Made by a program: the position numbers and the translations under genes. Of a stretch of DNA of 64,000 nucleotides, positions 16,117-27,101 are shown one piece after another. How positions within the stretch are numbered: position 1 is the stretch's first letter; each line of letters starts with the position of its first letter. The notes beneath the pieces are model-generated. The model did not search any database. It saw nothing but the letters and a program-made list of their open reading frames with translations, and was not told the DNA's origin. This DNA comes from Pacificitalea manganoxidans (GTDB taxonomy: Bacteria > Pseudomonadota > Alphaproteobacteria > Rhodobacterales > Rhodobacteraceae), in assembly GCF_002504165.1 (NCBI RefSeq), contig NZ_CP021404.1:1178001-1242000 (forward strand). The letters are read 5' to 3'.

Positions 16117-16934
16117 GCCCGGTCGCGCCCGTGCTGCGCCCGCGTGCCGACCGGATTTTCCTGCGCGACCATGTGCGGGAATTGGAAATCGGAGCATTCG
16201 CGAGCGAACGTAACGCGACCCAGCGGCTTGGCTTCGAGATCACGGTAGAGGTGACGCCGCAGTCCGGCGGAGTGGATGACGATGTCGACACGATCTTGAG
16301 CTACGACACCATCCTTGCCGCCATCGATACCGCCACGGCGGCGGAGCGTCTGAACCTGCTTGAAACGCTGGCCGAGCGTATCGCCGCGCTGCTGCTGGCC
16401 GAGCCACGCGCAGGCGCGGTGGAGGTGGAGCTGCGCAAGCTCGACCGCGGACCATTCGCGCTGGGCGTTTCGATCCGGCGCGAAAAGCCGGGGGCGGAGC
16501 GCGGTCCGGTCCCTGCGCCGGAGGTTGCACCCGCCGCGATAGCCTCGGCTGGGCGTGACCGGATCGCCCCGCCGCCGGTGCCGCGATTGGTGCTTATGGC
16601 CGACGGCGATGCGCTGCCTGCGGGCGAAGGTCCGGTGATCGTGCTGCCGGTCGCGCCGCCCGCGCTGCCCGTGACCGGACATGCGGAGGCCGATTTGCGC
16701 CGGGCGCTGCTGGCGTTGGAGCAGGCGGGCTGGGCGCTGATCGCCCGGCATCCGCAGATGACCGTGGTCGCCACCCGAACCGAGATCGAACATGCCCGCC
16801 GCACCGGGGCAGCCTGTGTCTGGGCCCCGGCAAAGCTGATCCTCGATACGCCCGGCGCACCGCGCAGCGCCGATCCCGCGCGGCTGATCGCGTGGCTGGC
16901 CGAGGAACTGGGCATCGCGCCTGAGAAGGAGTGA
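16113..16934 (+). CDS. folB: Dihydroneopterin aldolase with C-terminal extension
   Basis: A 273-aa protein. Residues about 10-125 form a FolB domain that converts 7,8-dihydroneopterin to 6-hydroxymethyl-dihydropterin in folate synthesis (DRIFLRDHVRELEIGAF, LSYDTILAAID, ERIAALLL, VEVELRKLDRGPF). Residues about 125-273 are an extra domain with Pro/Ala-rich linker and a second alpha/beta-looking part (LRRALLALEQAGWALIARH). E. coli FolB is only about 120 aa; longer forms are, as I recall, common in Rhodobacterales. The gene ends 4 bases before folP, so the pair forms an operon. Confidence 0.85.
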   Translation: MSPVAPVLRPRADRIFLRDHVRELEIGAFASERNATQRLGFEITVEVTPQSGGVDDDVDTILSYDTILAAIDTATAAERLNLLETLAERIAALLLAEPRAGAVEVELRKLDRGPFALGVSIRREKPGAERGPVPAPEVAPAAIASAGRDRIAPPPVPRLVLMADGDALPAGEGPVIVLPVAPPALPVTGHAEADLRRALLALEQAGWALIARHPQMTVVATRTEIEHARRTGAACVWAPAKLILDTPGAPRSADPARLIAWLAEELGIAPEKE

Positions 16935-16938
16935 CAGC

Positions 16939-18039
16939 ATGACGCCGTCTGTCCCGCACGATACGCAACAGCGTGATACCGACCGGGTCTATTGGCGCCC
17001 GATCTGTCAGACCGACCCCGCGCGCAGCCCTGAGGCGCTGCCGCTGGCGGGGGGCTGGTGCTGGTTTGACCGGGTGGAGCGCATCCGCCGCGCGCCCGTC
17101 GATCATCCCGACCCTTACGAAGACCTGCCGGATATCGTGCCGATCGAGCAGGTTCCGACCGATGTGCTGGATCGGCTGACCGCCGCGCGCGGGCCGGTGG
17201 GCGGGCTCGACCTGCGGCTGCCGCGCATCATGGGAATTCTGAACCTGACGCCGGACAGTTTCTCGGATGGCGGGCAGTTCGACAGGCCGGAGGCCGCGTT
17301 GGCGCAGGCGCGGCATCTGGCCGCCGATAGCGACATGCTGGACCTTGGCGGCGAAAGCACCCGGCCCGGCGCGGCAGAGGTGGCGCAGGCGGAAGAGATC
17401 GCGCGCACCGCTCCGGTGATCCGCGCGCTGCGCGCGGACGGTATTGCCACGCCCATCAGCATCGACACGCGCAAGGCCACCGTGGCTGCGGCGGCGCTGG
17501 ATGCCGGGGCGGATCTGGTGAACGACGTTTCGGGCTTTGACTTCGATCCGGCAATGGCGGATCTGGTCGCCGCGCGCGCCGCACCCGTGTGCATCATGCA
17601 TGCGCAGGGCCTGCCGGAAACGATGCAGCATGATCCACGCTACGGTGATGTGCTGCTTGATGTGTATGACGCGCTAGAGACCCGGTTGCAGCGGGCCGAG
17701 GCCGCGGGCATTGACCGACGCCGAATCCTGCTCGATCCCGGTATCGGCTTTGGCAAGACACAGGCGCATAATCTGGCGCTGCTGCGGCGGATCGGCCTGT
17801 TTCACGGGCTGGGCTGCGGGCTGCTGTTGGGCGTGTCGCGCAAACGCTTCATCGGGCGGCTGGGGGCCGGGGCGGAGGCAGACCTGCCCGCCGATGCGCG
17901 CGATCCCGGCTCCGTCGCGCTCGCGCTGGCGGCATGGGGGCAGGGGGTGCAGGTCATGCGGGTGCATGATGCGGCCTCCCATGCGCAGGCATTGCGGCTG
18001 TGGCGTGCGGTGTGCGATCCCCGCGGCGCGGTGGATTGA
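16939..18039 (+). CDS. folP: Dihydropteroate synthase
   Basis: A 366-aa enzyme joining 6-hydroxymethyl-dihydropterin diphosphate with p-aminobenzoate. The catalytic domain begins near residue 97 with [17 protein letters not shown] and continues with [47 protein letters not shown] and [12 protein letters not shown]. The first 95 residues are an extension ([20 protein letters not shown]..., [11 protein letters not shown]) absent from E. coli FolP (282 aa); I take it as lineage-specific. The order folB-folP-glmM supports the assignment. Confidence 0.93.
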   Translation: MTPSVPHDTQQRDTDRVYWRPICQTDPARSPEALPLAGGWCWFDRVERIRRAPVDHPDPYEDLPDIVPIEQVPTDVLDRLTAARGPVGGLDLRLPRIMGILNLTPDSFSDGGQFDRPEAALAQARHLAADSDMLDLGGESTRPGAAEVAQAEEIARTAPVIRALRADGIATPISIDTRKATVAAAALDAGADLVNDVSGFDFDPAMADLVAARAAPVCIMHAQGLPETMQHDPRYGDVLLDVYDALETRLQRAEAAGIDRRRILLDPGIGFGKTQAHNLALLRRIGLFHGLGCGLLLGVSRKRFIGRLGAGAEADLPADARDPGSVALALAAWGQGVQVMRVHDAASHAQALRLWRAVCDPRGAVD

Positions 18040-18166
18040 GCAGCGGCCCGGTCAGCACCGAAATCACGCGTCACAGGTTGCTGTGTGCGCCGCCGACCTA
18101 CATGGTCGACATCGACAGGTTAAACATCCGCCGTGCAGGCATCGCGGCGACGACGAAAGGCAGACA

Positions 18167-19519
18167 ATGAGCGGCAGGGAACTTTTCGGCACGGATGGCG
18201 TGCGCGGTCAGGCCAACGCCTATCCGATGACCGCCGAAATGGCATTGCGTCTGGGCGCGGCGGCGGGGCGGTATTTCCGCTCCGACGGCAGCAGCGGCCA
18301 CCGGGTGGTGATCGGCAAGGACACGCGCCTGTCGGGCTACATGTTCGAAAACGCGCTGACCGCCGGGCTGACCTCGACCGGGATGAATGTGCTGCTGCTG
18401 GGGCCGGTGCCGACGCCTGCGGTGGGGTATCTGACGCGCTCCATGCGGGCCGATGTGGGGATCATGATTTCGGCCAGTCACAACCCGGCCCATGACAACG
18501 GTATCAAATTCTTTGGCCCCGACGGGTTCAAGCTGTCGGATGAGGCCGAGGCCGAGATCGAGGCGATGGTGCTCGACGGTGTCGATCCCACCGCCGCGGG
18601 CAGCATCGGGCGGGCCAAGCGTATTGACGATGGTCGGTTCCGCTATGTCGAACGGGCGAAATCGACCTTCCCGGCGAACCGGATGCTGACCGGGCTGCGG
18701 ATCGTGGTGGATTGCGCCAACGGCGCCGCCTATCGCACCGCGCCCGAAGTTCTGTGGGAACTGGGCGCCGAGGTCGTCGCGATCGGGGTGGAGCCGAACG
18801 GCGTCAACATCAACGATGGCTGCGGCTCGACCAATGTGCAGTTGGCCGCGCGCACGGTGGTCGAACGGCGCGCGGATCTGGGAATTTGTCTCGACGGGGA
18901 TGCCGACCGGGTGATGATTCTCGACGAAACCGGCGCGGTGGCCGATGGCGATCAGATCATGGCCCTGCTTGCCACGCTCTGGGCCAGCGAGGATCGCCTG
19001 CGCGGCGGTGCGCTGGTGGCCACGGTGATGAGCAATCTGGGTCTGGAGCGGCATCTGGCGGCGCAGGGCTTGGGGCTGGAACGCACGCCCGTCGGCGACC
19101 GCTATGTGGTCGAGCGGATGCGCGCGGGCGGCTTCAATCTGGGCGGCGAACAGTCGGGCCATATCGTGATGACCGACTACACCACCACCGGCGACGGCCT
19201 GATCGCGGCGTTGCAGTTTCTGGCCGCGATGAGCCAATCGGGGAAACTTGCCTCGGAACTGGTGCGTCAGTTCGAGCCGGTGCCGCAACTGCTGCGCAAT
19301 GTCCGGTTCAAGCCGGGCGCGAAGCCGCTGGAGGATGCCGAGGTCAAAGCCGAGATCGCCGCCGCCGAGAAGCGTCTTGCCGGTCAGGGCCGCCTGCTGA
19401 TCCGCAAATCCGGGACGGAGCCGTTGATCCGGGTGATGGCGGAATGCGAGGACAAAGCGGTGCTGACCGAAACGGTGGGCACCATCGTCGACACCGTCGA
19501 ACGCCGTCTAGGAAGCTAA
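18167..19519 (+). CDS. glmM: Phosphoglucosamine mutase
   Basis: A 450-aa enzyme interconverting glucosamine-6-phosphate and glucosamine-1-phosphate on the route to UDP-GlcNAc, used by MurA encoded at 52748. Visible are FGTDGVRG (residues 7-14), the phosphoserine loop [13 protein letters not shown] with Ser104, the metal loop [14 protein letters not shown], the sugar loop GGEQSGHIV and the phosphate-binding [15 protein letters not shown] at 18167 follows GACGAAAGGCAGACA. Length matches the family. It lies 127 bases after folP. Confidence 0.95.
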   Translation: MSGRELFGTDGVRGQANAYPMTAEMALRLGAAAGRYFRSDGSSGHRVVIGKDTRLSGYMFENALTAGLTSTGMNVLLLGPVPTPAVGYLTRSMRADVGIMISASHNPAHDNGIKFFGPDGFKLSDEAEAEIEAMVLDGVDPTAAGSIGRAKRIDDGRFRYVERAKSTFPANRMLTGLRIVVDCANGAAYRTAPEVLWELGAEVVAIGVEPNGVNINDGCGSTNVQLAARTVVERRADLGICLDGDADRVMILDETGAVADGDQIMALLATLWASEDRLRGGALVATVMSNLGLERHLAAQGLGLERTPVGDRYVVERMRAGGFNLGGEQSGHIVMTDYTTTGDGLIAALQFLAAMSQSGKLASELVRQFEPVPQLLRNVRFKPGAKPLEDAEVKAEIAAAEKRLAGQGRLLIRKSGTEPLIRVMAECEDKAVLTETVGTIVDTVERRLGS

Positions 19520-19634
19520 GCCGGGCAGGGTGGTTTGGCCTCGGGTCTGGCGAGTGGCGACAGGTTGTCAGACGCGCCGGTGCCCGGGGCCTGCCTTCCG
19601 CATCGACATGGGCCCGCAGAGTGGCGCCGCGTGG

Positions 19635-20636
19635 TCAGTCGCTGTCGCGCAGCCGGATCTGGCGGGCCGTCGCCTGCGCTGTGGGGGTGACGCCCAGACC
19701 CGGCCGGCGGCGGCGCAGCACCAGCACCCGCAGCGCCTGCCATTGGCTTAGCGCGACGCCTGCAAGGATCAGGACCAGAGCGCTGAGCAATGTCGGCGGC
19801 ACCGGCTCGCGCAGGATCACCACGCCCATCACCACCGACCACAGCGGCACCTGGTAGTTCACCAGCGTCAGGAAGCTGGGCCCGGCGCGGCGGATCACCA
19901 ACACGCGCAGCAGGTTCATTGCCGCGGTCGACACCAACCCCAGCGTCAGCAGCGCGGCGAGGGTGCGGGCGTCGGGCAGGGGTGGCACCCCTTCGAAAAT
20001 CAGCGCGACGGGCAGCACGATCAGCGCGGCGGACAGCATCATCATCGCGGTCAGGCCCATCGGATCGATCGGCGGCAGGCGGCGGATGGTGATCGCGTTG
20101 ACCGCGTAGCAGACCGCCGCGCCCAGACAGGCGATCCGCCCCCACGTTTCCAACTGTGCGCCCGTGCTGGCAAAGGCGTCGCCGCCGATCAACAGCAGAA
20201 CGCCGCCGAACCCGACCAGCACGCCCAAAGCCTTGCGCCCCGTCAGGCGTTCCCCCGGCACCAGAAAATGCGCCAGCGGCAGCACGATCAATGTCACCGC
20301 CGCCATCGCCGTCCCGGCAAGGCCGGAGGTCACGAATTGCTGCGCCCATGACAGCAGCAGAAACGGGATCGCGGAGCTGAGCGCACCAGCTAGCGCCACG
20401 GCGCGCAGCTTGGGCGGATTGTCTGGGTCAAGCGCCAACCGCCCGCCGCGCAACCGCCAGATCACAACCATCGGCAGGGCGGCGAAGGCCAGTCGGATAA
20501 AAGCGACCCAGAAGGGCGTCATGCCCTCCAGCGCCAATTCGGTGACCATAAAGGTCGAGCCCCAGACGAAGCCGAGCACACCGACCATGATCCAATCGAG
20601 ACGGGCGATCTGCGGTCCTTCGGTGGCGGTGCTCAT
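19635..20636 (-). CDS. EamA/DMT-family membrane exporter
   Basis: A 333-aa protein with about ten hydrophobic helices in two EamA repeats. The first contains MVGVLGFVWGSTFMVTELAL and FVTSGLAGTAMAAVTLIVLPLAHFLV; the second contains PLWSVVMGVVILREPVPP. The ATG at 20636 (GGAGACCCC upstream) is preferred over an extension to 20681. DMT-family members export small metabolites such as amino acids; the substrate is not readable from the sequence. It is convergent with glmM. Confidence 0.85.
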   Translation of the reverse strand: MSTATEGPQIARLDWIMVGVLGFVWGSTFMVTELALEGMTPFWVAFIRLAFAALPMVVIWRLRGGRLALDPDNPPKLRAVALAGALSSAIPFLLLSWAQQFVTSGLAGTAMAAVTLIVLPLAHFLVPGERLTGRKALGVLVGFGGVLLLIGGDAFASTGAQLETWGRIACLGAAVCYAVNAITIRRLPPIDPMGLTAMMMLSAALIVLPVALIFEGVPPLPDARTLAALLTLGLVSTAAMNLLRVLVIRRAGPSFLTLVNYQVPLWSVVMGVVILREPVPPTLLSALVLILAGVALSQWQALRVLVLRRRRPGLGVTPTAQATARQIRLRDSD

Positions 20637-20783
20637 GGGGTCTCCGATGCGGCGGCGGTCAGCGCTATGCTGTTCGTGCACAATCGTTAGGCGTCCGGGC
20701 GGCGCGCGTCCAGCCCGGCATCAGGCGGTTTGCGCCAGCTGGGCATGCGCCAACTGCGTCACCAGTCCCGCCCTTGTGATACG

Positions 20784-20815
20784 AAAAAGCCCGGAGCGCG
20801 CTGGCGCTCCGGGCT
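20784..20815 (-). terminator. Intrinsic terminator of ilvC
   Basis: On the minus strand, arms AGCCCGGAGCGC and GCGCTCCGGGCT with a short loop (20788-20815) are followed by TTTTTCG (20788 down to 20783). It starts 43 bases after the ilvC stop and has the full Rho-independent form. Confidence 0.88.
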
Positions 20816-20858
20816 GATCCGCCGATCCGGTTGGATCGGCAACAGATCCTGAACGGGA

Positions 20859-22039
<1,181 letters not shown>

Positions 22040-22495
22040 ATGCTTGACGATACGGACCGGCGCATCCTGCGCCAGTATCAGGCCGATCCGGATCTGACCG
22101 TCGCCGCGTTGTCCGAGCGGGCGAATGTCTCTGCCGGGGCGTGCTGGCGGCGGCTGGAGAAGATGCGCGCGGCGGGCATCATTCAGGGGCAGGAGCGGGT
22201 GATCGACTGGGCGGCGCTTGGCTATGCGGTGCAGGTGTCGCTGCGGGTGACGCTCGACAAAACCCAGCGGCTTGCCTTTGACGAATTCATCGCCGCCGCC
22301 CGCGCGCTGCCAGAAGTGCTTGAAATCCAGACCTTTCTCGGGCGCACGGATGTGCGGCTATTGGTGATTGCGCGGGATATGGGGCATTACATGGACGTCT
22401 ACCGCAGCCGCATCCTGCATCTGCCCCATATGGCGGATATCGAGCCGCTGATGCATGTGGCGACGATCCGCAGCGATGAAAGCCTGCCGCTATGA
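22040..22495 (+). CDS. Lrp/AsnC family transcriptional regulator (first of a pair)
   Basis: A 151-aa regulator. The winged helix-turn-helix covers residues 1-60 (LDDTDRRILRQYQADPDLT, ACWRRLEKMRAAGIIQG) and a RAM ligand-binding domain follows (about 65-145, VLEIQTFLGRTDVRLLVIARD). It overlaps the next gene by 4 bases (ATGA), so the two regulators are made together. Divergence from ilvC suggests control of branched-chain amino acid synthesis. Confidence 0.87.
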   Translation: MLDDTDRRILRQYQADPDLTVAALSERANVSAGACWRRLEKMRAAGIIQGQERVIDWAALGYAVQVSLRVTLDKTQRLAFDEFIAAARALPEVLEIQTFLGRTDVRLLVIARDMGHYMDVYRSRILHLPHMADIEPLMHVATIRSDESLPL

Positions 22496-22959
22496 GTGTC
22501 GAGGTCGATGCGACCGATCTGGCGATCCTGCGGGCGCTGGCGGCGGATGCGACCCGCTCCGCCGGGGCGCTGGGTCGGGAGATGGGGCTAAGCCAGCCTG
22601 CCACATGGCGGCGCATTCGCCGGTTGGAGGAGGCAGGCGTGCTAAAGGGCCGTCGCCTGCGGCTGGACGCCGGGCGGCTGGGCTTTGGGGTCACGGTGTT
22701 TCTGGGCGTGAAGCTTGCCACCAAGGGGCGCGTCAGCCTTGATGATTTCGAGCGCGCGGTGACCGCTATCCCGGAGGTGCAGGTGGTCGAGCATGTTCTG
22801 GGGCTATACGACTACCGCCTGCGCATCATCGCCCGCGACCTCCCGGATTTTGAGCGGGTGCTGCGGCGGCGGATCATGACCCTCCCCGGCGTGGGGGAGG
22901 TCGAAGCCAACGTGCTGCTAAGCGAAGAACGCCTGCCCGGACCGCTCGGCGCGGCCTGA
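22492..22959 (+). CDS. Lrp/AsnC family transcriptional regulator (second of a pair)
   Basis: A 155-aa paralogue of the upstream gene, with an HTH at the N-terminus (VDATDLAILRALAADATRSA, LSQPATWRRIRRLEEAG) and a RAM domain (VQVVEHVLGLYDYRLRIIARD). The stop-start overlap with the upstream gene means translational coupling and suggests a hetero-oligomeric regulator. A bidirectional terminator follows within 15 bases. Confidence 0.88.
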   Translation: MSVEVDATDLAILRALAADATRSAGALGREMGLSQPATWRRIRRLEEAGVLKGRRLRLDAGRLGFGVTVFLGVKLATKGRVSLDDFERAVTAIPEVQVVEHVLGLYDYRLRIIARDLPDFERVLRRRIMTLPGVGEVEANVLLSEERLPGPLGAA

Positions 22960-22972
22960 GCCTGGGCATAGA

Positions 22973-23004
22973 AAACCCCGGCCCTAGGATAAGGACCGGG
23001 GTTT
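22973..23004. terminator. Bidirectional terminator between lrp pair and metF
   Basis: Arms AAACCCCGG and CCGGGGTTT with internal partial pairing (GCCC...GGACC). The plus strand reads on into TTTGTTTGT, and the minus strand into TTTTC. It serves both the rightward lrp pair and leftward metF, whose stop lies about 48 bases away. Confidence 0.8.
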
Positions 23005-23051
23005 GTTTGTCAGACAGCCACAGACAGCCGTGCGCCACAGATTGCGCGGCG

Positions 23052-23948
23052 TCAGGCCACCCGGCCCAGCGTATCGGGTGTGGCCTCGACCCCCAGCGCC
23101 AGACAGATGTCGCGGGTCAGGGTGGGACGGTTCAGCGTATAGAAATGCAGATCGTCAACGCCGCCCGCGCGCAGGGTTTCGCACATCTCGGTGGCGATGC
23201 GCGTTGCGGTTTCATCCTCGCTGCCATTCGCGGCGGCGGTTTCAAACGCCTCGTCCATCCACGCGGGGATCACGGTCCCGCAGGAGGCCGCAAAGCGACG
23301 TGCGCTTGTCCAGTTTTCGATGGGCAGGATACCCGGCAGGATCGGCGCGGTGATCCCGGCCTTGTCACAGCGGTCGCGGAAGCGGAAAAACGCGTCGCTT
23401 TCAAAGAAGAACTGCGTGATCGCGGCATCCGCCCCGGCGTCGATCTTGCGCTTCAGCCATGCCACATCGGCATCCGCATCGGCGGCTTCGGGGTGGGTGT
23501 CGGGATAGGCGCCGACGCGAATGCGGAAATCACCGGTCTCCTTCAGCGCCGCGATCAGCTCACAGCTGTCGGCAAAGCCGTCGGGATGCGGGGTGAACCG
23601 GCCTTGGCCCTTGGGCGGATCGCCGCGCAGGGCAACGATGTCGCGCACGCCCGCGTCCAGATAGCTGCGCGCGATCTCCAGCGTTTCCTCGCGGGTCGCC
23701 TCGACACAGGTCAGATGCGCGGCCACCGTCAGACCGGAATTCTTGTGGATCGCGTCGACGGCCTCATGGGTCAGCTTCCGGGTGGTGCCGCCTGCGCCAT
23801 AGGTCACGGACACGAATTCGGGGTTGAGCGGGGCCAGCGCCTGAACGGTATCCCACAGCCGGAACGACGCCTGAAGCGTCTTCGGCGGGAAGAATTCGAA
23901 GGAGACGCGCGGCGCGTCGGGGCGGGTCTGGCTCTGATCGGCGGTCAT
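23052..23948 (-). CDS. metF: 5,10-methylenetetrahydrofolate reductase
   Basis: A 298-aa flavoenzyme making 5-methyl-THF for methionine synthesis. Motifs: VSFEFFPPKT (residues 15-24), SVTYGAGGTT, HLTCVEATREE, DIVALRGDPPKGQG, and the C-terminal DAAITQFFFESDAFFRF and LPGILPIENW. Length matches the family. It is divergent from a LysR gene whose product looks like MetR, with a dyad-bearing gap between them. Confidence 0.95.
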   Translation of the reverse strand: MTADQSQTRPDAPRVSFEFFPPKTLQASFRLWDTVQALAPLNPEFVSVTYGAGGTTRKLTHEAVDAIHKNSGLTVAAHLTCVEATREETLEIARSYLDAGVRDIVALRGDPPKGQGRFTPHPDGFADSCELIAALKETGDFRIRVGAYPDTHPEAADADADVAWLKRKIDAGADAAITQFFFESDAFFRFRDRCDKAGITAPILPGILPIENWTSARRFAASCGTVIPAWMDEAFETAAANGSEDETATRIATEMCETLRAGGVDDLHFYTLNRPTLTRDICLALGVEATPDTLGRVA

Positions 23949-23997
23949 GACGTCTGGTCCTATCTAACGGTTGGCGCTTGTCGCATAAGTCCAAAAC

Positions 23998-24036
23998 TGA
24001 GACAAACTCATAATCTTCAAGAAGGTCATGAGTCTC
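23998..24036. promoter_or_regulatory. Dyad operator between metF and metR
   Basis: The inverted repeat ACTCAT (24006-24011) / ATGAGT (24028-24033) is extended by GAGAC (23999-24003) / GTCTC (24032-24036), and a CTTCAAGAAG palindrome sits in its centre. It ends directly before the metR ATG. LysR proteins normally bind such a dyad in the divergent gap with their target, so this is the likely MetR site for metF and for autoregulation. Confidence 0.6.
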
Positions 24037-24037
24037 G

Positions 24038-24961
24038 ATGCATATAGAGTTCCGGCACCTGCGGACCATCAAGGCGATCCACGAGGCCGGTGGTCTGGCA
24101 AAGGCGGCAGACCAGCTGAATATCACGCAATCGGCCCTGAGTCACCAGATCAAGGGGCTGGAGGATCAGGCGGGGGTGGAGCTGTTCGTGCGCCGCTCGA
24201 AGCCAATGCGCCTGTCAGCAGCCGGTCAGCGCCTGCTGCGCGCCGCCGAAAAGATCCTGCCGGAGGTCGCCGCGCTGGAGGAGGAATTCTCGGGTCTGCG
24301 CGCTGGTAAGTCCGGTCGTCTGCATATCGCGATCGAGTGTCACGCCTGTTTTGAATGGCTGTTTCCGGTGTTGGAGGAGTTCCGCAAGGCATGGCCCGAG
24401 GTCGATGTGGATATTCGCCCCGGTCTGGCCTTTGGCGCGCTGCCCGCGTTGCAGCGCGAAGAGGTCGATCTGGTGGTCAGCTCCGATCCCGAAACATTGC
24501 CGGGCGTCGATTTTACCCCGCTGTTCGATTACGAGCCGGTCTTTGTCGCCTCGGCCCGGCATCCGCTGGCGGCCAAGGACTGGATCGCGGCGGAGGATTT
24601 CCGCGAGGAGACGCTCATCACCTATCCGGTGGAGCGCACCCGCCTTGACGTGTTCACCGAACTGCTGACCCCGGCCAAGGTAGAGCCCCGCGCGCTGCGG
24701 CAGGCCGAATTGACGGCCGTGATCTTGCTGCTGGTCGCGTCCAATCGCGGGGTGGCGGTGCTGCCTGACTGGGTGGTGCGCGAGGTGCGCTACAATTCCG
24801 ATTACGTCACCCGCAAGCTGACCGAAACCGGGCTGACCAAGCGCCTTTACGCCGCCACGCGCAGCGATGACACCCGCAAGCCGTTCATGGCCAATGTGCT
24901 GAAACTGGCCCGCACCGAGCCGCTGAAACTTCAGCGCGGGTTTTCACGGCCTGCGCCGTGA
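24038..24961 (+). CDS. metR: LysR family regulator, MetR-like
   Basis: A 307-aa LysR regulator. The HTH at residues 3-60 (FRHLRTIKAIHEAGGLAKAA, SALSHQIKGLEDQ) is followed by a substrate-binding domain with LHIAIECHACFEWLFPVL and DLVVSSDPE, which resemble MetR, the homocysteine-responsive activator of methionine genes. Divergence from metF supports this. Its last 18 bases overlap the 3' end of the convergent AbrB-type transporter gene. Confidence 0.85.
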   Translation: MHIEFRHLRTIKAIHEAGGLAKAADQLNITQSALSHQIKGLEDQAGVELFVRRSKPMRLSAAGQRLLRAAEKILPEVAALEEEFSGLRAGKSGRLHIAIECHACFEWLFPVLEEFRKAWPEVDVDIRPGLAFGALPALQREEVDLVVSSDPETLPGVDFTPLFDYEPVFVASARHPLAAKDWIAAEDFREETLITYPVERTRLDVFTELLTPAKVEPRALRQAELTAVILLLVASNRGVAVLPDWVVREVRYNSDYVTRKLTETGLTKRLYAATRSDDTRKPFMANVLKLARTEPLKLQRGFSRPAP

Positions 24962-25996
24962 CGCCATCCCCCGCCAGACGAATGGCGTGGCAAAGATGAT
25001 GAACACGATGCGGCTGATATGGGCGATCGAGACATAGGCGATGTCCTGTCCGATCGCGAAGGCCAGCAGGCTCATCTCTGTCAGACCACCGGGCGAGAAG
25101 GCAAGAAACACCCCGGCAAGGCTTTGCCCCGTGACGGCAGCCACGGTCTGGGCGAACCCTACAGCGATGGCGATCATCCCCAGCGCCGACAGCACCCCCA
25201 GCCCCAGATCGCGGGCGATCTCACCCAGTTTCGACCCGGCAAAGCGGCTGCCGATCAGCGTCCCGATCACCACCTGTGCGCCGTTGACCAGCACGGTGGG
25301 CGGGGCTGTTTCGACGATGCCGGTCAGATGGGTCACCGCCGACAGGATCATCGGCCCCAGCATGGGACCGGCAGGCAGGCGCAGCTTCGGCCCCGCCCAT
25401 GCGCCGATCACCGCACAGCCGCCAAGGATGAGCCAGTCCTGCGGGCTTAATTCCGCCAGCCCGGTGCTGGGCCGCCCGCCGCCCGTGGCCTGCATGTCCA
25501 GCATGGTGCCGTAGAAGAACACGACAAAGGTGATGACCAGAAAAACCCGGCTGCCATGGGCCAGCGCGATCTTGCGCGCGTCGCCGCCCGCCTCGACGCC
25601 GAGGATCAGCATTTCGTTCAGCCCGCCGGGCATCGCGCAGAAAAACGACGTGACCGGATCATAACGCCCGATCCGGCGATAGAGCAGATTGGTGCACACC
25701 GCCGCCACCGCGATATAGGGCACCAGCATCAGCAGGGTGAAGGACCACGCGGGCACCTGCGAAATCAGACCGGGGTGGAAACCAGATCCCAGCATCACCC
25801 CGATGATCGGGATCACCGCCAGCCGCGCCTTGACCGACCCGGCGATGGGCAGGCCCAGCAGCGCGGCCACGACATTGCCCAGCATCGCGCCCAGCATCCA
25901 CGGCAGCGGCATCCCCAGCCGCGAGGCAAGCCAGCCGCAGCTGCCGCCGATCACGAGGCCAAGCGCGAAACGCTGCCATTGGGTGGGTGGTGTCAT
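24944..25996 (-). CDS. AbrB-family membrane protein (putative transporter)
   Basis: A 350-aa membrane protein with two copies of the AbrB-duplication domain: GGSCGWLASRLGMPLPWMLG...FHPGLISQVP in the first half and GAWAGPKLRLPAGPMLGPMI...FSPGGLTEMSLLA in the second. Glycine-rich motifs CAMPGGLNEM and FSPGGLTEM align with each other. Older annotation as ammonia monooxygenase is misleading; function is unknown, transport is likely. The ATG at 25996 follows AGGAGGCCCC; 51 upstream in-frame codons are proline-rich noise. Confidence 0.82.
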   Translation of the reverse strand: MTPPTQWQRFALGLVIGGSCGWLASRLGMPLPWMLGAMLGNVVAALLGLPIAGSVKARLAVIPIIGVMLGSGFHPGLISQVPAWSFTLLMLVPYIAVAAVCTNLLYRRIGRYDPVTSFFCAMPGGLNEMLILGVEAGGDARKIALAHGSRVFLVITFVVFFYGTMLDMQATGGGRPSTGLAELSPQDWLILGGCAVIGAWAGPKLRLPAGPMLGPMILSAVTHLTGIVETAPPTVLVNGAQVVIGTLIGSRFAGSKLGEIARDLGLGVLSALGMIAIAVGFAQTVAAVTGQSLAGVFLAFSPGGLTEMSLLAFAIGQDIAYVSIAHISRIVFIIFATPFVWRGMASRRRP

Positions 25997-26278
25997 GGGG
26001 GCCTCCTGCGCAGGCGGCGGTCGCGGATCGGGACCGGCCTGTCTCTGCTCTAGCCGCATCGGGCAGGGAGGTGCAATCGGCGGGCATGTGGGCGCGGGCC
26101 GGGGGGTGGCGTCCGGGTTACAGCGGCGGGAAGGCGCGGGGGACGGCACCGTGGGGGCGACGCCGCCGGGCCCTGTGCGGCACAGTGGCGGACGGCCTTG
26201 GGCAAAATAGCTGCAAAGCGGCTTTTCCTTCGGCGCGGGACCAGCTATACGCGCGGCCTGTCAAAAGGAGCCTCCGCC

Positions 26279-27067
26279 ATGCAAGGCAGCGCGAACCTCA
26301 ACGTCATGATCAAAGCGGCCCGCAAGGCCGGGCGCAGCCTCGTCAAGGATTTCCGCGAGGTCGAAAACCTTCAGGTGGCCCGCAAAGGCCCCGGTGATTT
26401 CGTGTCGCGTGCCGACACCGCCGCCGAGGCGATCATCAAGACCGAGCTGATGGGCGCGCGTCCGACCTATGGTTGGCTGGGCGAGGAAGGCGGCGGCGAG
26501 GACGGGCAGGACCCGACCCGGCGCTGGATCGTCGATCCGCTCGACGGCACCACAAACTTCCTGCACGGTCTGCCCCACTGGGCGATTTCGATCGCGCTGG
26601 AGCATAAGGGCGAGATCGTCGCTGGCGTCGTCTTTGACGCGGCCAAGGACGAGATGTTCTATGCCGAAAAGGGCGCAGGCGCGTGGCTCAACGAAAGCCG
26701 CCTGCGGGTGTCGGGCCGCAATCAGATGATCGAAAGCATTTTCGCCACCGGCGTGCCTTTCGCATCGAAGCCCTACCTTCCCGCGACGTTGCAGGATTTC
26801 GGTCGGCTGCTGCCGCTGTGCGCCGGTGTGCGGCGCTGGGGCTCTGCCGCGCTGGACCTCGCCTATGTCGCGGCGGGCCGGTATGACGGCTATTGGGAGC
26901 GGGGCCTTAATGCATGGGACATCGCCGCGGGCGTCGTCATCGTGCGCGAGGCAGGCGGCTGGGTGCAGCCCATCCGCGAAGATCAGAACCTGCTCGAAGA
27001 TGGTCACATCATCGCGGGCAATTCCGACGTTTTCGACGCCTTCGCCAAAACGATCCGTCAGCGCTGA
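26279..27067 (+). CDS. suhB: Inositol monophosphatase family protein (SuhB-like)
   Basis: A 262-aa Mg2+/Li+-sensitive phosphatase. Motifs: WLGEEGGG, the metal site WIVDPLDGTTNFLHGLPHW, RRWGSAALDLAYVAAG and the second metal motif LNAWDIAAGVVIVREAGG. SuhB proteins act on inositol-1-phosphate and, in enterobacteria, in rRNA transcription. The ATG at 26279 has AAAAGGAG 8 bases upstream. It stands alone, convergent with the rhomboid gene. Confidence 0.9.
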   Translation: MQGSANLNVMIKAARKAGRSLVKDFREVENLQVARKGPGDFVSRADTAAEAIIKTELMGARPTYGWLGEEGGGEDGQDPTRRWIVDPLDGTTNFLHGLPHWAISIALEHKGEIVAGVVFDAAKDEMFYAEKGAGAWLNESRLRVSGRNQMIESIFATGVPFASKPYLPATLQDFGRLLPLCAGVRRWGSAALDLAYVAAGRYDGYWERGLNAWDIAAGVVIVREAGGWVQPIREDQNLLEDGHIIAGNSDVFDAFAKTIRQR

Positions 27068-27101
27068 TCGCGGCGCTGGGCGGGGGCCTGTCGGCTGCCG
27101 C

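Noticed and set aside
24944-24961. 18-base tail-to-tail overlap of metR and the AbrB-type gene as a special regulatory device
   Set aside because: Both reading frames are well supported to their stops, and short convergent overlaps are common in compact genomes.
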